In this document: piece by piece, positions 41,101 to 41,837 of the stretch
Layout of the letters: the number at the start of each line of letters is the position of its first letter
Position numbering within the stretch: the first letter of the stretch is position 1
Source of the DNA: SYIM01 sp041182885
GTDB lineage: Bacteria > Pseudomonadota > Gammaproteobacteria > Burkholderiales > Burkholderiaceae_E
Reading direction: 5' to 3'
NCBI GenBank assembly: GCA_049423065.1
Contig: JBMSQB010000037.1
Coordinates: forward strand, 1-41,837
DNA: 41,837 nt
Translations under genes and position numbers: made by a program
Notes under the pieces: model-generated
What the model was told of the DNA's origin: nothing
Databases searched by the model: none
What the model saw: the letters and a program-made list of their open reading frames with translations, nothing else

Positions 41101-41837
41101 CGCAATGAACGCGGACACGGTTCTGCAGACAGCGGGTGGCGACATTCGCGTCACGGCAACAGGCACGACCGCGAGCGATCGGGACATCACGCTGGGTGTG
41201 CTCGACGTACGACCGACCGGGGATCGTGGGGCGACGCCGACGGCACAGGGCACCTGGGGTTCGGTCGCGGTGAGCGCGACAAGCGGATCGGTGTTGGACG
41301 CAGCCAGCGATACAGCCACCCCAACGAATGTGTATGCGAAGGCGTTGCGGGTGAGTGCGGGCGGGGCGGTGGGCGCGCAGGGCGCGAGCGCGAACGCCAT
41401 CGAGACCGAGGTGGTCACACTGGCGGCTGCGGCAGCGGCGGGCGGCATCAATGTGGTGGACGCGAGCGCGGTGGCGATCGGTACGGTCGCGCCGGTGGCG
41501 GTCAAGCGGGTCACGGCAACGGGTGTGCTGAGCGGGACGGATGAAACCGATGCAAGCGCCCTGGCGGGGCTCGCAACCACGGCCAATGGCACGGTGCTGG
41601 CGCGCGCCGAATCCATGACGGTGGATGTCGCGGTGAGCGCGAACGGCTCGGGCAACGTGCTCTTGCAGGCGCAGAGCGGTGCGATGGCGGTGAACGCCGG
41701 AGTCAGTTCAGGCAGCGGCCACATCAGCGTGCTGTCGAGCGGCGCGCAAACCTACAGCGCAGCGGGGGATGTGTCGACGGGTTCGCGCGTTGACGGCGCC
41801 ACCACGGTTCGCGGGTCGATCGATCTGTCCTCTGGAT
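14168..41837 (+). CDS. Giant LEPR-XLL repeat protein, at least 9,223 residues (3' end outside window)
   Basis: One uninterrupted frame from ATG 14168 to the right edge. The start is firm: an in-frame TAG (14153-14155) lies five codons upstream, AAGGG (14159-14163) precedes the ATG, and the LEPR-XLL motif (LETLEPRVLLSADPL, residues 18-32) follows a basic stretch as in known members. Order of modules: autotransporter-type beta segment (about 100-270, SGVVSPGHSPGVL), long beta modules with LSG motifs and Ca-type loops (about 280-2,610), RTX-like block (about 2,690-2,790), LGY repeats (about 3,400-3,965), FHA-like beta-helix, second LGY/aromatic island (about 5,310-6,030), more beta-helix, and a 240-residue repeat at the right edge. 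I read no Cys in frame. Role inferred: exported giant adhesin or biofilm/cell-surface protein; the secretion route is not visible. Minus-strand frames inside it are shadows. Confidence 0.93.
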   Translation, partial: MSIRRRTARSSRKNRFVLETLEPRVLLSADPLTGSIAALIAPAVPGAAAPDSDASRNTASGLESSRPTANETQPDASIARLTLDASALQQLSDHAGVAASDGVQMLKLSAIDPSRDDRWLAIDSLEADPALGITQPVAIHPGWQLGGSGYFEGSVVSSGVVSPGHSPGVLRFGGDFTTLSTTLIELGGTRPASGNSSTEPAHDWIDVSGRATLGGELQLSLWDNFRPKAGDEFVILRYGSVQGRFDSGRGLFGLHDDIWFDLVQTGDAQTPGELKLVAREVVGGEAVGLIAGAITGTDLDQIGAALNADYFRRDFRVAIDAAFSVPGFDLSGAFELVASPSSQSVSLSATGLESSVAGQRFSGNFSITHTIGPVSATTLTVANGRLALGVDAARIEVSGISGSVQLDAKGFTGSLSATRAGLFDESDQPIAGLAIDSLDGLEFLSGAMSIRGLSLNAEGLVSAQSDFGVAASLDGVTLVAENLSARLGDASFALGLDQGEAALVLDAEGGWALQAQGVLHAQLGPAFGLSAASARLALNSSGRSWGASDEVEAAGLRYQFFEMAADASLLVSLQEAVLDVAGFVELSGDLTVATSIQDLDLVGAGPVLGARVFDLNAQGVAAFAGVGTGDERIGLQLADVDLALRLAAEPAQTGLSLSTPKTWLALRAQAAEAAVVGTDQIVAVARDLTLELNRASAPNAGVLDLSGAPVAGLDFSTAVEAIHIGWASFRIADSIFVQGAFSFSRIELDSVSAAGTPLPFDVEGFTVGADDVDLFMGYASESFDPARPFSEQADALYGFGAEDVRVGFLSARNLLGGKHTAVSASSGAVRLYGIDPADFQVSASGVNFALNTSSGLARPIDFKRSFPADAGQGRTQAGYSIATGGAPVLIDFAGDTRTIGMRGATLGIAGFAHLSGSFGVDFGGRRTLPARSPLGNPVSVKADSFTIGATGVSAFVGVGGPYRTDTNGDGAVTASDAIANPDAMGLLIDDLSFALGLFRDSANRDRFVALTASAGQAGFIGFGEQLDLSVSDLDVAINYSSNPARTADFSALEGGGLRINNGQNDVLIDFDSALTRVSAGHVTADLMGLFHFEGGLSFERKIIDAVSLRGLGMAVDLPAEALIVAGRDLQAFTGINGPYLTDSNRNGSFDDEVPSADAIGFALNDVDLAFAMLQPALGGGQVLPISFYGIKASAASGGIVGTDPYLTLQADDLVFELNGAMSRGKPLPTVYADFSSIDAGGLEIPFGLDGPALNIDFDNNLIGVGISGTLGVFDLFTISPPRLEFRLELPDFDLGVDLDLSGVGLPGFQMPQLPDIDPAMLLPSIRLGDLGAIAPEISASAPDWLVSGIELLRDIDIRIGLTGVTGSIELPDLSLSVSEFVHLSGDFKINLGQSFTADMATGLDPMLAASADAVIREVESQLLPPNLPASDILRSVFDLSDDYSIAHDIDFKGISLGGNDIDLFIGQGAPDFDRSLSEQSGLLGFGLQGLSIGIGSFKADLPKWLKAGSVFSFSASADEMGAYGFGDALKILGEAITLEVNTGGKALGGFMRAMPVYSSVQSRDRQGNPVAGVAIDTGGEPVILEFAGHEIIGLDIGRADIAVADFLHLSGALAFRKGEVYDVAVNPGGIAPVASRLGIDLDLGADPIPLRVSAVTLGGAALSGFAGVGGPYRYGPDNDGDGLRDQINGGAVGLAVDNVDFGIALLKPVAFDLIPSLKQYLPQFVSAKATIGEAALVGIDESILSAKAEDVEVNINTFYWSLPDPATSKAVNAGLQLFGPPSINFPASKSFQEEDQDQDGAIDPGEDRNRNGTLDPAGFAVPAGGGRSVLIDHDEEIIQAKVGYAELNLAGFLQVSASMALTKRGTETVTLSNGDQASVSTIALGISNANGFVGIPSFENGVPRGYFVDADGDGRIEGRSVYEGGVLVRGEEDPSGGTRVVGTNDSAFGIAIEQLDLGVVLAREMVIGPSSLDFGVYLAAYADVREIAVVGLPDGITVKARDLRLELNTGARATLPGDFNLDPLSGIVSVDLANIDLALASIDFSRSNWLNPTLEANRNASDADDQFSPGYAIETGDPARPIVLNYERQWLRIAGQAELNLYDLVRLTGAVDFRLDEEEGLTVFADVTASIGPGDLKISRRATGLLVLNDGGVALLMDVEALKLDLGEFVQLDAELELTLNSFGEEIVYEVPEAFRSTVGLDEVVVPAYPPGKDPSWAGPYAALAGKGKLNLFDGSLEMVGDFAAIVAEVDGAITFEIGANAILDLPVIEPLGVVGTLGFVIDGADTGLYGSLEIGGAGRQSTLIDAGAFSVAGQFLLQVNTTGRPREVRGRDPESGEFLDPEGKPFQVMVPERSLRISGKASIAVGPIELRGSVDLLIDKQGIQAAMDVVLDLGLFGEVGFKGAAAIINTGSEVQFALRVETNLSFGIAAVNISAKAILEINTGSDDYIPIAGDTRPIEGGTLFRLELDGALKILALEAEFNGVVSIVDEVLELRINKATFDFFGFIAVDVSGYVRSDGNFLIQGKVDIEVDMVVLSLKAGMSVTFSNRQFALSVYGSLDIDIDLGFFSIKRTLAGFSGEIELTAASASLAARVTVAGFSISGSYSWSWGAPPVITHQIDDVLYLNAGDVVDRYGDSDGELYGDVIHETYRIEAKLDDEGEPIPGVVMINALGESKKHEGVSKVVFNGGRGNDTVMVYPGVDAVLEINGGPGVDTLMIMGGGPGSVVRGGPGNDRILGGLVPGLKVYGDEGNDIFSGGEAGAIIDLGPGRNVIQSGTGDDEITIRGSELTTLSDAGGNNRIRVESTPEAHLIFSRGRNEISADWVGLLHVEGGVGEEVVIFDDLTSTQALELQASGLLYDGRTLTFNAELDRVEINDLSTAGTVLKSTEDANWGSTDLVLNAAGLLNLEEAVLTAPSGHFDLQARGIVGEVRTELGALTLVNLGQTDNIAVTVREVDDLILKAGTRGTAGGLITDGPILIESLAAEGLLTLESGALRSATGGITLIADDLDFASGDDRVSAPGELIITTKTPTQGYRIGSAGQSVYANDRSINGATGFLELGMRDVSALRDGFSAVRIGHAASLAAPVMYIGDLENKTAFANVFSARLDDPTFLEADTINIVGDVQASGALALRARVIEVWSGNIHDGLGSPDSGVTADEIRFVIDEQWVHSGWLRATRLIDVAVTASTGNGALVRYGPEPNSITADVGSVIQTTGDESLVKLASTTGSIIVATAVAVGGADSAMEINAGSGLRLLEGASLAVEGDRAAMTLRSRGYLSLDSGAAIRAGAAFRDEGGMPVAYRTGVDTVLLIDTDGELGLAGSLTTGGTMTLRYGETTSSHASYFDTINGRRVAEVTDQQSVAAIVTALRAGDIPAALRQSLADAGLGLAQSAVVTAVGQSTPFAALSDESKLAITTSLGYTRHAEGGYYNESTGAFYESIEIGPIAVAVNDAQALARGYEKLEGVWYYQPASGMLKRSLIEGESADYSNASIDWASFGVKAPADATTPFESLSAKQQAAVAHTLGYTPEPVISYERETLLGKPDDRRSVFQTYYYDPSAPWGDQDPGSARKLSELSIDQKVIAAKYLSAFPDFDLREVVWPETVDPAVVGTEFDRLTPAQRTLVAASLGYKAIISGYDFINLSARPDKRVLQTFTEGRVTDYRNSDIHWGTLPAAEGTAFDALSPAQQTHVAASLGYEVYSGTHYFKADAGPGSRIVRSFASGNRIDIDTLDWGGPEAPADPYAPFEALGIAQRLRVAQSVGYALFEKQVLVGVDPDGEDGELRVLATLVAGSDFIVGEIEWGDVEPANAELSWEEYTREQQEQVLAAMELRRFDGQVWRNQGNGILRLTLVQGETGPGEDDTPVLAERFDYRNSAITWSVLQRPEPDVLFSSTLSAEALEEQELTVLDSGQQFRVLEALGLQRFDQTVYLKAEPDPERFQERLMTGFIEGVHYVNSEIANAAPDLRINRWQLRDALNHHVLVAIDDNRDGVVERLEIQSPHELAGQRGYGFLLTGTLTTLDDQAGITVSGDDAVIVRGNINLLGADSDLVLQSDHWIYWEGQARVSGVIKMYGGVPLNSTTVSGSGGANERGVSLMIDGTSRLITPGAERSITLMAAQDAILAGSVIAGGNTSDLGLIWADGGGADLTVIAGQRISVDGSLAAARSVKLETTQVPGPNDGQVSVWLSSAGSITAGALASDGFSGGSVRIDASAHVELGGSVLAGGALNRTETGSTIVWTDQPSEVRIQTDGQLSLGVIIEKPDGQSVEVGASIAAWNEIWLEGGTGRQRDSGAGALSDGTGLRIPGNSRIVAGSGDALVRLSSVQDVDLFGEIVVGGQLSDRYDVRGEFVGSELVRNAGESRLEVFAELGQIRVGRELSAGLLIDLRGGRESAMSRDQYVRQFGAAAADSSRDQGVVVYGSAHLRVFEPDAQINLSSAGNVLVMPATWTHRLMADDFFEHARGDLSDDVVLALDIDLGDRMLRGTVTVLASATRDNRLVSDLLADLRSALYSTDFAVWDKARQEPTGATGRVTSDQLGVNDQGGHLMFTGFLPVTINFAESEGVERLGFVDQSATSRVSTTIAGLDASTPGSVIQLGKAGAAGGRVLIQRHVIGHDGVRFLSGSTGAGFDLGPLGILETRLGNIELRPLGDSVLQGSLIAAGPSADIIIDASRSIEVRGDLSANRNIVISAGKLVEAGVVSVRTHSSSRLTSTGAAGQITITGLNDVVINNVIGLDNPGLTSVAVTAEFGTLTVAREAGRIETGAELLLRGQNVQVEGMLRSSRATAQEDDHELRILAIQDLRVLADVRVSGSAKLSAGRDIRADNATITAVAAGQSLTLTAGRNLSLGNVDPVAGDLAPHAVILAADRSLELRATSDLRLAADALASVSAAAGELRLVAGSMHLVGELRAGARVDAATGNSTWSGPGALIELDASSGLTIGGPGLDPNAALTDVGATLAASGELRIAAGADANDVALTLTPRSSLTSNARFDPAWTGGPSRIQVQASGLVNLEGTVRAIDSGADISIATDSLVIVDGLVSANDSLSIGAGSHHTRLGLVVKPVIASPNPGGSPRGGVLDVASGGSISLSAIDGIELSGIVGQIEAAQTLASSVSVASAAGDVSVTGSIDVKDSLTISALQIAILAGGHAEASGRDSRAFLNASQSMLLAAAQGANPLATVRAGATAHLVAPVAIVAGLVEATRTADATRPLAAERTGGQVLLHADTQLTITGLLRAQGNVALMAGADTQLPRATLEAGLALDALGEGVIEVLDAGGISAGGEFSARTGGEFRLLSAVELLGNVTMLRPAVQVVSEAVEVVRGSRDVAIGTIQRTVFTTATTTVIEKLRDVEVKIGKSFQSMEVTLTQAGYYNPSEPNPERKFREYFVEGVDYLNSQIDWSDAGSEALPNRQATAPGLTYLDTGYRTFNQLNDAQRQAVLNHLGYMPLYDLSYASGSIGGGDASVPGQVYEHTSLNTATGALTTSVKRTPTWAAAPLTIYHVDVAGWRDKYVRMPMGAQESIYRLVSQGEARYLTGDTTLNGLSDGNWQNAVNAGVIYSLPNGSGPVTTFALGTAYNGRTYANDQIDWAAYGAVAPAAGALFDTLSENQRLAVIGHLGYVRQSDPVIGEFVAEYTDRAQVKYSQVTSVYDQAATGWPTKTVVFLPGTPFELSLVVPEFNDPHDAVEDGPARWAASYVASSGQRLYRVAGRPELTLGGVTYTDTEARSPDWFWQSGPGFVTADTAPASTTYQLGRATNLLRAYPNWVTALDSDTATFTQVGTPVVRPDQVALTFKHWTDPTYFVDMWVDNDDGSQWGSQNWDDEDEVPRFSYEIFNKYSNPQQSANAGYVDGVLRLVASGHDAKYLNNNTGKWTAGTLAALTGTSGVINPATNAPYAAFAERIKATVRYAKDNDTPTGSGDGIYVTVTGQDRLNGQIKETFNDYTYQWTSKTKKVYDQRLQLNYQLTWRDQDVMGSREVWAPVTREILLPVFEDQTVWERQAVLGTEVLTRTRVGERAETLAAAGYDTVAVAARDIVIETGGPARLGGVLNATRDLRVHTLDALTVQGTTLAGAQLDSVAQLTAGQTLSLEAAGTLTLSESAFVDGRTIDLESGGRMAVAGVVGSVPRAATSSQPAHPGTLSVSIRSDAALSLDAAVYATDSIQVLAGQHAVARFGGITAGSNAQLRTTADGSDIVLRAGQSGGHLQLDGSLLSARGLGSAIELSADSGRITQTRGAQGGATAGLLQGEVIASALVSRSAMGIALNTEVSQLTATVSKPGDIEIANALPLEVVSATTFDGAISIVGRGTIVATDIRAGGSGDASDIRVISTGPGPAGSSPAQSNVLVGRVTTPDRGDVLISAKGEIRQIDAGSPVILADQLELKAGGAIGLATHVRGLSVQTLGIGNVVIDQRGTREIDLRDSTLMNGSLTLTADAAVTVSSLQLLSNDDDRNVRIETDGDLALGLLVAGVYLETGQPLPVLAQGAPLVRVSSAGRVTLLAGGRITEAGLDNSVDLVADHLEARAALGIEGLEVALNSADLQSTSGHIQLSDRDGVGESAEGLILRRAATSLTADSRVDISAQGNLLVEAGALVQAVHLRLASREGDLQVAKPSNFPVGTQQPHSGDSLKYGRSVSFVAPAGTVDLYRFFNADGAIEYRAGVRFLFGTDASNRTGLVPGDLTSDSIILETGEVLSINGSISARKRLELISARDVLLSGNLAHRDGGTARIEQVTLIAKGLQPILSAVNLYGSAVNQLTQVSQLSGHVRVDTISFPVSTFELRALRDVEVRVGLRQPELTGRDRNLTLSGFVGGLQGFGKAENVNLVVHGTLTVVGGIIGASKDIDIRASEITSDGASVFIADQLDVRASNSIQVNTLVESVTAVSEVSGSISINEADNLYAELVAAESGSIDVAAGGYLWARDVYNVADGTSLATRKNITLSAARDLYVDRVEAAVSAGAQKVYNSVVLDARGLVRELPALKLDANQQPVQTNWKELVNASTGAPVTNTQWIVNDDTNADAFGFNVQIRQDDTQFAFTQLASASDRGSATGGGFELRITDSTLAPTAPSAQVQSSLLSTGSTLPPPVAGDVVLIIPELPAGRSFPGLSVGGDLSVVALPTVPGQTLTLSAGSPTADGDLVVVDGINVGSGVTGGRVVLSAQSGGIALGGEVVARELDITTKESLAITSRVDQLAIQMTGPGDVSVTQDGNLTLSSLQMAGGDLALTVDGDLTINSISGTGGEVTLFVTGSVNFGATVTPAQVELITVVASGAISGRINATSLALDTDGPVTLVNTGSRPLAIESMETDQAVSVQTQGNLTLSGPITLALQQSLSLRSVAGAIEVQSPVSTTGSLGSVTLDAGNGLSVSDGIALSTTAAAITLDAGLGQLVMGGSTSISSGTGKITLEAGGNIVLGRLLSDHSQLAISSGGSVGSAVETGQTIVAPQATVQIDTVLGVGSLNAPLETSVAGLNINNTGTGAIYLADLGTLDIQAINQTNGNVVIESRGGALTVSGEVTVARGDLNLRGSGLDSRVQLMGDLRLTAGNAAIASDNADIVFGADLLIAGDGSIALDAPEGSVLVAPAQSGWIRDAVVNVSTGAPPYDERIDWVIRQAKFSLAVAGADQVSQSLQSQSTTGPRAINLSPLAPDIVDSGATFEITITRGAVVQRFGVQVEFDPTTSQAVIQSRIASQLAAAINAARDGLGQPIFSATAAAHVLTITSGTDGAEIAFSARGALRSVIAASDTNARLEGVTDGMILRPADAPRLYSASGQVVIRAKGEIGQRIGTEGGLVNDGVFTTRFVRLPSDDSDGLLASPLALVVDATNITVESAEREDIALITPRSASLNAGGASGGYVDLVNLDRSVSTSTVINGPVDAAGEDVLLVSNRLEIGQPVRSTGAVLGIRPTAPELPITLESAGGGSGLSLNLAEIARLQEGFKRIEIGSMDGAHRIAVTTDVSFRDPLVLMTPQPGGEVTVDRSALRAPTMTIIGSGHTTYLDNSSLTATEGAMDIFDSVVVQGTSSITSPTYIDIQRAPAVSGSGSINANPAGTAPDILNLTAGGLIRVEGPVGNVDPLDKLVIVNATDVTFEQSVVVDGDLIINATGSVKFEGSVTINNGGSLRVIGANQVAFSGGQVVLNKNSTTNVSGDLYLETNLLTLPALDNSVMAMGTGSILTMRPTDPGRQILLFSPAGTPTVSSLDLSTNLMDKISSSSFDKIVVGHQTAGRAVGTARMVVGAVDTAEQYSVLTDIELYAGEITFSDYSNPSYVFAVSETLKIDAVNTIEFRNEVESLGAMSIWSASGQVRQVVPASNLDLRATEAIRSASLTVRASTGVNLPWTEINTLTVDNVGAGDILVNVLPDRDTVFSSNITSDVDVVRAVAANGDVTLSTSAGSIQVTAAGTGVSATGTKNITLNAGGDTGAISVAQTITAATGTIKLTGGGQVSNTGAGVVSTSGNGAITFESRKTNIQQGRTVSSAGGTIEFRAATDIAMGATDSVTNVPVVVDATGSATTGTIVFRAGGNIGLATLIAVGSVSLTADDGFSSDTIITGVPANGAGAITSVFSTSASTVRNIRGKAAGPETTTVTLAAGSGIGTAASPLSTAIAGFSATNSTTGGLFLADVSALTVQAGGVVMKGADGPMVIRALNGSLTVDGSITAEEGALATGNLLLKAEDGAGASAGDVVINQPIKLGKGHLTLYAEDDVTVGSLVQVAGGSRTIEAIAENGGITMATTGRFNTNSTNNGNQLLRAYGDVVISRLSAGTGAVRVESVNGSILDADLAATSPQITNIEADKVRLFAGGSAGSIGTSTNALELSINTLAALAPATGSARGVFVSESNGLEIGSVGALATLKVQRVGNTGLATDTVLPGAGPIAGTDAVLAGVTVGNDAPVVIQGNVLSSSAGMVINQAIAAPGAGHVRLESVQGTLTVNAGVDAGTGQVTLLSAKGQTYGAAGDITTGGSSEIDVSAGGAIAMNADTVLQTAGGDIRVTATGTTASDRDITLGVLDVRPTGDRGATPTAQGTWGSVAVSATSGSVLDAASDTATPTNVYAKALRVSAGGAVGAQGASANAIETEVVTLAAAAAAGGINVVDASAVAIGTVAPVAVKRVTATGVLSGTDETDASALAGLATTANGTVLARAESMTVDVAVSANGSGNVLLQAQSGAMAVNAGVSSGSGHISVLSSGAQTYSAAGDVSTGSRVDGATTVRGSIDLSSG
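15014..22000 (+). repeat. Long beta-strand modules with recurring LSG motif and Ca-type loops (inside giant gene)
   Basis: About residues 282-2,611 of the giant protein. A short motif recurs at irregular intervals: VELSGDLTV (about 584), AHLSGSFGV (about 911), VHLSGDFKI (about 1,380), LHLSGALAF (about 1,606), VRLTGAVDF (about 2,104). A second recurring element is a GPY turn joined to an Asp/Asn/Gly loop: GVGGPYRTDTNGDG (about 957), GINGPYLTDSNRNG (about 1,132), and GVGGPYRYGPDNDGDG (about 1,667). Related loops DQDQDGAIDPGEDRNRNG (about 1,794) and DADGDGRIEG (about 1,909) follow. Each GPY loop is followed by a [AM]-x-G-[FL] plus acidic strand. The repeats are divergent at the DNA level. Calcium binding is inferred from the DxNxDG pattern. 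Confidence 0.7.
22232..22530 (+). repeat. RTX-like Gly/Asp nonapeptide block (inside giant gene)
   Basis: About residues 2,689-2,788. Gly/Asp repeats in the GGxGxDxx style: NGGRGNDTV, NGGPGVDTL, RGGPGNDRI, YGDEGNDIF, then weaker LGPGRNVI and SGTGDDEI. Such repeats form Ca-binding parallel beta-rolls in type I-secreted proteins. Here the block is short and internal, not C-terminal as in classical RTX toxins. Confidence 0.75.
24371..26060 (+). repeat. LGY / DYxNSxIxW repeat cluster 1 (inside giant gene)
   Basis: About residues 3,402-3,965. Roughly eight copies of a 55-100-residue unit. Each has a helix-like FxxLSxxQxxxVAxxLGY half followed by an aromatic strand half ending near DYxNSxIxW. The LGY positions are 24425, 24743, 25055, 25256 and VGY at 25454; degenerate copies are at about 24935, 25658 (MELRRF) and 25931 (LGLQRF). 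The matching second halves include YSNASIDW, YRNSDIHW, IDIDTLDW, VGEIEW, YRNSAITW and YVNSEI. I do not recognise this as a named domain. Confidence 0.75.
30270..31070 (+). repeat. LGY / DYxNSxIxW repeat cluster 2 (inside giant gene)
   Basis: About residues 5,368-5,635. The unit of cluster 1 returns after more than 4 kb of beta-helix. It opens with YYNPSEPNPERKFREYF and DYLNSQIDW, then FNQLNDAQRQAVLNHLGY (LGY at 30503), YANDQIDW, and FDTLSENQRLAVIGHLGY (LGY at 31025). The copies are further apart than in cluster 1 and are embedded in Tyr/Trp-rich sequence. Confidence 0.7.
31070..32240 (+). other. Aromatic-rich domain after LGY cluster 2 (inside giant gene)
   Basis: About residues 5,635-6,025. 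Rich in Trp and Tyr, unlike the Gly/Ala/Val-rich beta-helix on both sides. Segments include SPDWFWQSGPGF, KHWTDPTYFVDMWVDNDDG, KYLNNNTGKW, TFNDYTYQWTSKTKKVYDQR and a closing VTREILLPVFEDQTVWERQ. I do not recognise a family. It could be a ligand-binding or carbohydrate-binding-like insertion in the stalk, but this is a guess from composition. Confidence 0.5.
40850..41837 (+). repeat. Start of a 240-residue-period repeat at the right edge (inside giant gene)
   Basis: TVNAGVDAGTGQVTLLSA then GQTYGAAGDITTG (GQTY Gln codon at 41027) is matched by AVNAGVSSGSGHISVLSS then AQTYSAAGDVSTG (Gln codon at 41747). The offset is 720 nt, exactly 240 codons, and part of the DNA is conserved too (caaacctac). 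The second unit is cut by the window edge, so more copies may follow. Confidence 0.65.

Larger units (their letters stand above)
26280..41837 (+). repeat. Filamentous-haemagglutinin-like beta-helix stalk (inside giant gene)
   Basis: From about residue 4,040 to the edge, apart from the island at 30-32 kb. Short Gly/Ser/Thr/Ala/Val strand repeats of the type 'G-x-[IL]-x-[VL]-x-A-x-x-[IL]' recur every 18-25 residues, for example RSITLMAAQDAILAGSVIAG, GQTLSLEAAGTLTL and ITLEAGGNIVLG. This is the pattern of right-handed parallel beta-helices in haemagglutinin-type adhesins. Near 36950-37440 (about residues 7,595-7,758) a different, charged segment interrupts it. Confidence 0.7.

Noticed and set aside
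14270..41724. Many long minus-strand open frames (up to 693 codons, such as 15359-17440) opposite the giant gene
   Set aside because: Their translations are low-complexity and Arg/Pro/Gly/Ser-rich, with no domain I recognise, and they mirror the strong G/C third-position bias of the plus-strand frame. They are antisense shadows.

Overview
The window reads as chromosomal DNA of a GC-rich proteobacterium, most likely a betaproteobacterium of the Burkholderiales type. That placement is inference: it rests on high GC with strong G/C third-position bias, two TRAP transporters, a 7TMR-DISM histidine kinase and very long LEPR-XLL surface proteins. I see no rRNA, tRNA, CRISPR array, insertion sequence or phage gene.

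Layout. (1) Positions 1-2843, minus strand: the first ~947 codons of a LEPR-XLL/DUF4347 protein with cadherin-like and Ig-like repeats, running off the left edge. (2) 2971-5672, minus strand: a translationally coupled kinase/OmpR-family regulator pair directly upstream of that gene. Four TTGCAA-like elements at an exact 10-bp spacing lie between the regulator and the surface-protein gene. (3) 5882-13588: a transport and catabolism region with two TRAP sets. Set 1 is split: dctQ-dctM-cyclase on plus faces an alpha/beta-hydrolase-fold gene and dctP on minus. Set 2 is a normal dctP-dctQ-dctM operon on plus. (4) 13589-14167: a gene-poor stretch with a hairpin and a short possible gene remnant. (5) 14168 to the right edge, plus strand: one open reading frame of at least 9,223 codons with no stop in the window. 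It encodes a giant LEPR-XLL protein and occupies two thirds of the sequence. Neither edge-crossing gene is closed inside the window.

The giant protein is modular: a LEPR-XLL N-terminus; an autotransporter-like beta segment; about 2,300 residues of long beta-strand modules with recurring LSG motifs and Ca-binding-type Asp/Asn/Gly loops; a short RTX-like block; a run of about eight copies of an LGY / DYxNSxIxW repeat I cannot assign; a very long filamentous-haemagglutinin-like beta-helix; a second LGY island with an aromatic-rich domain; more beta-helix; and at the right edge the start of a repeat with a 240-residue period. I read no cysteine codon in its frame.

How the genes may work together (inference): the kinase/regulator pair probably controls the adjacent LEPR-XLL gene and perhaps the giant one, as a surface or adhesion programme. 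The TRAP genes with cyclase-family and hydrolase-fold proteins look like uptake and ring or amide/ester processing of a small organic acid or ester. I see no sequence link between the transport block and the surface proteins beyond position.
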